Made by a program: the position numbers and the translations under genes. Below, piece after piece: positions 56,878 to 64,000 of a stretch of 64,000 bases of DNA. The stretch covers positions 74,920,290 to 74,984,289 of the forward strand of contig NC_092048.1 in assembly GCF_003086295.3 (NCBI RefSeq), read 5' to 3'. The notes beneath the pieces were generated by a model. It did not search any database, had not been told where the DNA came from, and saw only the letters and a program-made list of their open reading frames with translations. The stretch comes from Arachis hypogaea. Taxonomy: Eukaryota > Streptophyta > Magnoliopsida > Fabales > Fabaceae. Numbering within the stretch: position 1 is the first letter of the stretch; every line of letters begins with the position of its first letter.

Positions 56878-59056
56878 ATGATGGATATCAACCATATGGA
56901 GTAGACCTTTGATGTTGTTAAAGACATCTCTCCCATTCCCAAGAAGAACTGGTGTCTTAGAGTCAGGATTTTAAGGATGTGGAGGGTACCCTCATATGGA
57001 CAGAGTAACTCCAATCCTTTAATGGAGTTGGTTATGCTTGACAAGGAGGTTTGATTTTGTATTGGTATTTTTGGGTTGTTTATGTTGTTGCCTTTAACTT
57101 TTAGTTGCCCGAGTTGATCCCATCCATACTATTATATTTTCCTTACTAGTTATCAGGGTTCTCAAATTCATTGTTTGATACGATCCTTTCATTACCATCT
57201 CTTTGAGCCAATTGTTGAAGAAGGGAAGGTGTATGTGCTTGCTAATTTTACAATTGACTCCAATACGTTGAAATTCAAGCCAACTAAGCATGATATGAGG
57301 ATCATATTTAAGAGGGATACATTGGTTTCACGTGACGAGGAGACATATATTTCGATTGAGTTTTTTCAGTTTTTTCCCACAAAGGATATCATAACTTCAG
57401 CCAGAGACGAGATGTATCTTATTGGTATGTATATGTTTGTGTTCAGTGTGTCACCTACATTTATGTTATCTCATAGGTGTATCCATAATCTAACAAACCA
57501 TCTCATTTTACCTGTTTTGGCTCCAACTTTTGGTCAACGTGACGTTGTGCTATTTTTATATTGCTTAGATATCATTGGTCTCCTATCCGCAAAGAGTGAT
57601 TTGATACCCTTTGAAAAAAAAGTAAAGAAATCGCATTACGTGAAAAATGAGCTCGACGACCTCAGGTCAACTTTCTCTATTTGTCTAAGCAACAAGAGTT
57701 TAGAATGCATGTTAATAGTGCAATTGATGCTTACCACTGATTTGGCCTTTTGATTGACTGTTTTATTTGAATCGAAATCAAAATGCTTGTGGATCGAAAG
57801 TGGGACCAAGAAGTTATCATGCACATTGTTGGAGAATTATGCCTCTGAGTTTGTCGCACTTCTTGAGGCTAACAAGGCTGCTAAGTATATAATCGTGCTT
57901 CAATTTGCAAAGATGAAGTTCTACAATGGTAACCTTAGTTATTGCTGCAATACATTTGTTTAACCGATGCCTTGTGTCATAGCTTATTTTTTCAGCGTGT
58001 CAAATTCTAATCATATACTCATGCTACTGAATGTTACAAAAAAAAATGCGAAATCGATATCTCGGCCAATCATGGGTGGTGTCCTATCTTGCCACATAGT
58101 CCAAATCTTATATGTAACCAACTACTTACCCAATTATATGAAATTTTGTTTTAGGTGTCATGACTATCACCAACACAAATTCACAACAAAGATCTTAGTC
58201 AATCCTGACCTTGAGGTGGTTAAGAAGTTCCGTCAAAGGTGTGTCTCCTTAACATGGCATTTCGTGTTGTTCATTTACGCTTGGAAACCATTTCCACCCA
58301 TGAAAACTTAATTGTCATCTGTTAATTGGACTTGGTAACAAACATAACACTAACGTGGAAGTTATAGGCCAGGTTGTTAGGCATTCTCCGGCTTACGATT
58401 TTCTTAGCCTTACCCCATATGCATCAATTTTCCGTGCACCATGTTTTATATGTCATTTGTGGACCTCTTTATCCAACACTTGACTGTATCGTTTGCATCG
58501 TTACATAGGTCACAATCATAATTGAAGTCATTTCCACCAAATTCTACTAACTCCACTTTTGATTTTTTTTTCTATCCGTTTTGAACTGTAGAAGTCAACT
58601 TATGTCACGTGTGGGACTGTTATCGACATTGATAGGAATCATGCATGGTGGTATAAGGCATGCAAGTGATGCACCCAGGGTCTTGAGGCATTGACTGACC
58701 ATTTTTACTGTGCCAAGTGTGATGTTTATAGTTTTACTTTTAATGCAAGGTTGGTCATCACATCACACTTACTCATGAATTTAATGTCTGTGTTGGGTTC
58801 CCTAAATAAACAGTTGGCACTATTTTTGTTGTCTTCTTTTCATAAAATGAATGTTCGTATTTAGCATGAGGTCCATCTCAAATGTAAGGTGCTGAGTGAA
58901 CCTACTCACGATGGTTGTATTGTTAGCGATTATGACTTATTATTTCCTTGTGACTGTGGTGTACTTGAAGATTTTGCATTCAAGTTCGAGTTGTTGATGC
59001 ATCTGATACAGCAACTTTTGTGCTTTTTGAGAATTCTGCTTCTAAGTTTCTAGGTG
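56878..59056 (+). pseudogene. RPA70-like (replication protein A large subunit) pseudogene
   Basis: Exon pieces in RPA order. 56878-57048: FDVVKDISPIPKKNWCLRVR, the start of OB fold A, with TAG at 56902-56904. 57157-57424: LFEPIVEEGKVYVLANFTI, FKPTKHDMRIIFKRDT. About 57477-57665: DVVLFLYCLDIIGLLSAKSD (OB fold B). About 57780-57950: KLSCTLLENYASEFV. 58145-58240. About 58591-58755: zinc-ribbon part (HAWWYKACK, ALTDHFYCAKCDVYSF). About 58985-59050: DASDTATFVLFENSASKFLG. RPA binds single-stranded DNA in replication and repair. Plants have many DUF223-type RPA-like genes, including Helitron-carried ones; no Helitron helicase is seen here. Stops and frameshifts are frequent and the 3' end is cut by a CACTA terminus. 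Confidence 0.75.
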
Positions 59057-61292
59057 CACTACAAAAAAATAGAACACTTGTAACAAAAACTTTGTAACAA
59101 ATTTAAAATTGTTACAAAAAAATATTTTTTGTAACAAAAATTAGTAATTGTTACACAATAATAATGTTTTGTAACAACAATACAATTTGTTACAAAACGT
59201 TTTGATATTTTGTAACGACTTGATTTTTTTGTTACAAATTATATTGACTTTTGTAATGAACCAGTGTTTTGTTGCAAAATTTTAAAATATTTTGTAACAA
59301 AAGATGAAGTTGTTGCAAAAGTTTAAAATATTTTGTAACAAAATATCTATTTGTTTCAAAAACTCCAATTATTTTGTAACAAAAAATTAATTTGTCACAA
59401 AATTCAATATTGTTTGTAACAAGTTATTTATTTGTCACAAAATACAAGAATTTTTGTAACTAAAAAAAAATTATTTTAAAATGTTAAAATCTTTAAGAAA
59501 GTTTTATTTTATTTTAAAAATTTTATTTTTTAAAATATTATTTATGTTAATTAATTATTTTTATAAAAAAATTAAAGATTAAATGATTTATTTTTAAAAA
59601 TGATATATATTATTTTATATTTTTTTATAAAATTAATATATAATTTTACTAATAATTAAGTTTTGAATGTTGATTAAAAATTAATTATTAAACATAAATA
59701 AAAATAATAAAAATAATAAAAATTTAAAAATAAAAATAAATATAAAAAGTAAAAATTCTAATTCTACCCCCTCACTATTATTTTTCATTTTGCTGTTTGC
59801 CGTACTCGTCCATTTAAATAAAATTTTGAAAAACTCCCTTAAGAATAAAATATAGAGCTTTGATTTTTTTTCTCTCTCTACTAGTCCTAAATCCACCATA
59901 ACCCAACTATAACATCCCAAGTTTTTTTATAGTTAAATTTATTATATTTGTTGAGAATTTTATTTTAAAAAAATTATTTTAACGAAGGAAATTAAATAAA
60001 GCTTTATGATACTTTAAATTTAAAAATAATTAGGAGTTATATGTAATTTTTATAATAATTGGAGTTTAAATTAATTAAAATTTTTATATAATCTTTATTG
60101 GATATTTGGTATAATTGAAATTATAATTTTGGTAATTGAAAAATAAGAAAGAATTATATAATTTAATTTAAATAAATTCTATCATTATTAATTTGAACTT
60201 GTAGAAATTAATTTATTAGAAATGATTAAATTGATTTTTATAAATACTTTAAGTTTAAGTCAGTTAATATTTATGTACAATTTTTATTATAATTAGTTAT
60301 TTTATAAATTGAAATTAAAGTTTCGGTAATAGAAAAATAATGAAAAATTATATCATTTAATTTGAATAATTAATATTGAGTTTAAACTATATTTTATAAG
60401 AATGTGATTAATATGTTCATTTTATATTTTAAATTAAAAATAATTAATTAAATTTAGCAATATATTGATAAATAATGTTCCTAAATATTTTGAATGGAGT
60501 ATATTTGGTGTTAAAATTATTCAACTCTCTAATTTTATCAAAATATCTATTCATATCTATCCTTATTCTTTTATAAAATCCTAATTTCTCACTCTAATTT
60601 CCAAATTAATTAAAAACCCTAATTTTCCCAATTTCTATCCCTAACAGCCGCAGCCTCACCCTCCTTGAACGTAAGAAACACACACACAACATACCCTTAC
60701 ACATAGACACGTGAAACAGAGAAGAAGAGAAGGATAAGAAGAAGACCGCACCGGCGTCGGGCCTCATCGCCGTGGAGCCGCTATCCCACGCGTTGCCGTC
60801 GACGTTGACGAAGAGGGGAGAGAGTGAGACGTTGAGATAGAGAGCTGATGTTGCGGGAAACGCGATGGAGGAGAGGACGCTGCCAACTCTGTCGCGCCTG
60901 GTCACTACCAAGCTCGCCGTTGGAGATTGCTGTTCCTTCACCACTGATGCGTCACCGTTGGGCTACTCTGTTTCGTCTCGTGACTCTTGCTCGGCCCCTG
61001 TGTATCTCCTTCCTGGGTCGTCGCCTCCTCTGTGTGACAGCGTCTCGCATCGTCGTCGTTGTCGTCGCGCCATCGTCCGGCGTGGTTCACCATCGCTGAT
61101 GCCTTCCCCTTGCTAGACTCTGCTTCGCCGTGCTTGGTCTCCCTCTTGTCAGGTATTTTTTTAATTTTTTTATTTATTCAGTTATATACTTATTGCCTCA
61201 TTGGGTTATAATTTGATTAACTAAGGAACTGATTAAAGTGTCGATTATGTAAGGGTTTTACAATGTATGATAAGAAACGTTGAGATGAGAAC
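59057..61292. mobile_element. 5' part of a second CACTA-type element
   Basis: CACTACAAAAAAATAGAACA begins at 59057, inside RPA-like exon sequence. It is followed by about 400 bp of subterminal TTTGTAACAAA / TTTTGTTACAAA units in both orientations (59085-59460), typical of CACTA termini. Then comes AT-rich sequence with no gene (59470-60600) and a GC-rich stretch (60620-61140). No matching right terminus (TTTTTGTAGTG) appears before the A2 LTR at 61293, so the rest is beyond that insertion or lost. Confidence 0.65.
60620..61150. other. GC-rich, gene-start-like island inside the second CACTA fragment
   Basis: Sharp rise in G+C against flanks of very low G+C, with many CG dinucleotides (GCCGTCGACGTTGACG, CGTCGTCGTTGTCGTCGCGC). 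A CTTGTCAGGTATTTTT splice-donor-like sequence lies at 61145-61160. Several short frames are open on both strands, and none looks like a known protein. It may be a captured promoter and 5' exon. Confidence 0.4.
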
Positions 61293-61611
61293 TGATGACA
61301 AGTCATCTTAGCCTAGTTTCACTAGTCTTTTTCTCTTGTTTTCATTTAGTTTTATGCACTTTCTTGCATTATAAATTAGCCATTTGAATTGGAATTGCAT
61401 GGTTTCCTTAAATCAATCAACCACCTTTTAATTGATACAAAATTATGAGGTTCAAGCTAACTTTAGTTGATAATTAATTGATTTATAAACCTTGTGAATT
61501 TTGCGATACTTTGATTGGTTGTTTTGATTACTTATAGGTGAAGAAAGGAAACAAAAGGTGTGCCAACATTATGGAAGAAGGTTGCAAGAATGGGTTTGAG
61601 AAAATGCAATT

Positions 61612-62285
61612 CACGTTTGAGCTAACGTTTGCCTCAAACGTCAACTCAAACGTGAGTAGCAGTTGAAGAACACCCTGGGGAAAAGCCAACGTTTGCGCCA
61701 ACGTTTGCCTCAAACGTTGAGGTCAAACGTTGGCTGAAGAATGAAGCTCCTGGAAAGCAACGTTTGAGCCAACGTTTGCCTCAAACGTGAGGTCAAACGT
61801 TGGCTCCAAAAGAGAAGGGAATTGAAGCTCCTGGGAAGGCAACGTTTGCGCCAACGTTTGCCTCAAACGTGAGGTCAAACGTTGGCGCCAAAGAGAAGAG
61901 AAATGGCACCCCTGGAGGCAGCAACGTTTGAGCCAACGTTTGACTCAAACGTGAGGTCAAACGTTGGCACCAAACAGCATGAAGGGGCATACTTCAAACA
62001 AGAATAACTTGAGTTGTAGATGTCCAATTGAGGTGATTCCAAGTGGGTTAGAAAGCTGACATTCAGAGCTTTCCAATCATATATAATAGTCTCTATTGGG
62101 CACAAAATTGGCAACGCGACAAGAGGACAAAGTAGCCCCCAAGAAGGGAGGTCCACGTTTGAGCTCACGTTTGACCTCAAATGTTGAGCCAAACATGGAT
62201 GACAGCATCTTGGCCTAGCTGCATAATTTTACTCAAGTAACGTTTGAGTCAACGTTTGCCTCAAACGTTGGCTCAAACGTGAATG
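61612..62285. repeat. U3 palindrome array of A2 (AACGTTTGAG / CTCAAACGTT type), ~82-bp period
   Basis: Units starting AACGTTTG at 61688, 61759, 61841 and 61923 carry CAACGTTTGCCTCAAACGT and GGTCAAACGTTGGC. The last three are exactly 82 bp apart. Further copies lie near 61612-61655 and 62153-62282. Each unit can fold on itself through AAACGT/ACGTTT arms. Confidence 0.9.
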
Positions 62286-62412
62286 GTTCATGGCTTGGTT
62301 CACTAATGGATTTCCTCCCAACACCAAGAGCAATCAACAGAGGCCACTATCAACCCAATTCCATCAAGGCTAAAGGCCCAATTCAAGGCTTAATGATCAT
62401 TTGAAGAAAGTG

Positions 62413-62420
62413 TATAAATA
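62413..62420 (+). promoter_or_regulatory. TATA box of element A2 LTR
   Basis: TATAAATA in AAGTGTATAAATAGATTAGG, the same setting as in A1. Palindromes end about 130 bp upstream. Confidence 0.72.
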
Positions 62421-63322
62421 GATTAGGATTTGAAGTTGTTGGGGAGCTTCCCTTTTAGTTTTTCAGAATAGCTTTCTTTTCATTTCTGCTCAGAGCTCAC
62501 TTTTATTTTTTCTCAGCATTGTTGTTTAATTCAAGAGAATTTGGGAGGAGAATTGATCTCTCTTCCTCCTTGTTCTTGCCCAGCACTTTTTACTTTTCTT
62601 GTCTTGGATTTTGGGTGGAGAATTGAAGAAATTCTGTTTCAATCTCACCTTGGGATCTTGTTTAATTTTATGCTTAATTGAATTTTAGTTTCGGTTCATT
62701 GCTTTTCATCTACTTTCTTTGCAATTTACAATTTCCTTTGCAATTGTTCTTGTTGGATCTAGGAAGGCATTGAGATCTAGACTTGGTTTTCTAGTCTCTT
62801 GGGTCCTGAGATCCGAATTCCCCATTTCCCATTCCCTGTTTTGCTCATTTATAATTCTGTTTCTAGATCTGATTAAATCCAAGTGTTCTTCTATTCCTCT
62901 GCTTGTTGCAATTTTACATTTCCTTGTTTAATTTCTGCAAATCCAACTCCCCATTCCCTTTACAATTCAAGTCATTTACATTTCTTGCACTTTAAGATTT
63001 TGCAATTTACATTTCTTGCATTCTAAGTTTCTGCCATTTAATTTCTTGTTCTTTAAGATTCAGCACTTTTATTTTCCGTTCTCTTTAATTTTCTGCAATT
63101 TACCCCTCTCCCTTTACTTTTCATGCAATTTAATTTCTGTTAATCACAAATCACTCAACCAACACTTGATTCGCTTGACTAAATCAACCACTAAACTAAA
63201 ATTGCTCAATCCTTCAATCCCTGTGGGATCGACCTCACTCACGTGAGTTATTATTACTTGATGCGACCCGGTGCACTTGCCGGTGAGTTTTGTGTCGGAT
63301 CGTTTTCCGCACATCAAGTTTT

Positions 63323-63340
63323 TGGCGCCGTTGCCGGGGA
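63323..63340 (+). other. Primer binding site (tRNA-Asp type) of A2
   Basis: TGGCGCCGTTGCCGGGGA, six bases after the LTR end. Confidence 0.94.
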
Positions 63341-63506
63341 TTGATTAGATTGACAATGATTACGTGAAGTGGAGATCTAGATCAAGCATTTTTTCTTTTC
63401 TAAATCGTGGACTAATCCACTAACTGTTCGAATTTTTGCTTAAACTAAACTTTATTCTAGCAATAGATTGAAGTGATTTTGTTGGTGTTTCTTTTGTTTT
63501 GTTTGT

Positions 63507-64000
63507 ATGTCAGGTACAGGGAGATCCGTTCCTGTTTTATCTGAAGCTGACCAGAGAACTCTTAGAAGGTTAAGAAGAGCCGAAAGAGGGAAAAATATTG
63601 TTGGAGAAGAAGAATCTGAGGAAGAATACCACGAGATGGAAGGAGATACATCTAATCCAGGAGGAGGAGTTAACAATCACCCACAACAGAGGAGAGTATT
63701 GGCCTCCTACACCTTTGCAAATGCTAGACATTGTGGAAGCAGCATTCTCACCCCTAATGTCAATGCAAATAACTTTGAACTAAAGCCACAACTCATCACA
63801 TTGGTCCAGAATAACTGCTCATTTGGGGGAGGACCATTGGAGGATCCAAATCAACATCTATCTACCTTCTTAAGGATTTGTGACACTGTCAAATCCAATG
63901 GCGTGAATCCTGAAACCTACAAGCTTCTGCTGTTCCCGTTCTCATTAAGGGACAAGGCCGCACAATGGCTTGAAACTTTTCCCCAAGGAAGTATCACTAG
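63507..64000 (+). CDS. Gag of element A2, 5' part (open to the window end)
   Basis: ATG at 63507 opens MSGTGRSVPVLSEADQRTLR, continues through the basic RRLRRAERGKN and acidic GEEESEEE stretches, and enters the gag domain (NNFELKPQLITLVQNN, LLFPFSLRDKAAQWLE). 164 codons are open without a stop and match the gag of A1 closely, but here the N-terminus is intact. The usual length (~880 residues with protease) predicts that it continues about 2.2 kb past the window. This copy may be the least damaged family-A member in view. Confidence 0.9.
   Translation, partial: MSGTGRSVPVLSEADQRTLRRLRRAERGKNIVGEEESEEEYHEMEGDTSNPGGGVNNHPQQRRVLASYTFANARHCGSSILTPNVNANNFELKPQLITLVQNNCSFGGGPLEDPNQHLSTFLRICDTVKSNGVNPETYKLLLFPFSLRDKAAQWLETFPQGSIT

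Larger units (their letters stand above)
61293..63316 (+). repeat. 5' LTR of element A2 (2,024 bp)
   Basis: Starts TGATGACAAGTCATCTTAGC, ends TTTTCCGCACATCA. Same family as A1 by its U3 start, its R/U5 half and its end, but the central U3 carries AACGTTTG-type palindromes rather than the GCTCAGCTCAC type. TATA box at 62413-62420; terminal hairpin at 63234-63247. The presumed target-site base run on the left is AGAAC (61288-61292); the right copy is off-window. Confidence 0.93.

Noticed and set aside
1..64000. CRISPR arrays, bacterial operons or riboswitches
   Set aside because: Sequence is plant nuclear repeat DNA; repeats found are transposon-derived or microsatellites.

Overview
This is plant nuclear DNA, almost entirely repetitive. 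It has no intact host gene, only gene fragments and pseudogenes inside or beside transposable elements. Several LTRs start with TGATGAGCGGATAATTTATA. I associate that start, from memory, with very abundant Ty3/gypsy repeats of Arachis (peanut and wild relatives), so a peanut-clade legume is my best guess; no search was run.

Region 1 (1-32,968) is a nest of retroelements in an old endogenous pararetrovirus (Caulimoviridae-like). The virus relic (minus strand) survives in two blocks. 29617-32968 holds movement-protein and coat-protein remnants, and 18451-19543 holds the protease remnant. Between the blocks sits element E (19544-29611), complete with two 1,820-bp LTRs, a tRNA-Asp-type primer site, broken gag, open protease and the 5-bp target duplication ATGGT. 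On the left, the LTR of element D (16112-18450) abuts the virus. Element C (10601-16111) cuts D, element B (135-10600) cuts C, and element A1 (1356-7783, target duplication GCCAC) cuts B. Another family-A LTR ends at 134. None of the elements shows reverse transcriptase or integrase, so all look non-autonomous or truncated.

Region 2 (33076-42562) is a roughly 9.5-kb CACTA-type DNA transposon with near-matching termini (CACTACTAGAAAA / TTTTCTAGTTGTG) and subterminal repeats rich in ACAGACGGA. It carries exon and intron pieces of at least five unrelated genes: an actin-depolymerizing factor, a leucine-rich-repeat protein, seven exons of an AMP1-like glutamate carboxypeptidase, a PRP39-like splicing factor and an unidentified coiled-coil protein. 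This is a Pack-CACTA (transduplication) structure.

Region 3 (42563-59056) is AT-rich and holds decayed members of plant gene families on the + strand: an F-box/FBA pseudogene, a multi-B3-domain (REM-like) pseudogene split by a solo LTR (48251-49985, target duplication ACAAC), and an RPA70-like pseudogene ended by another CACTA terminus at 59057.

Region 4 (59057-64000) is that second CACTA-type fragment, cut at 61293 by a fresh family-A element. Its 5' LTR, primer site and open gag run off the window.

Cross-cutting patterns: (a) each LTR carries a different palindrome-rich array at the same place, upstream of its TATA box; (b) a hairpin near the LTR 3' end shows a compensatory base-pair change between families; (c) a TAAGTTTGGTGT motif recurs in coding and non-coding parts of several elements; (d) a tRNA-Cys-like sequence lies inside the accessory ORF of element E.
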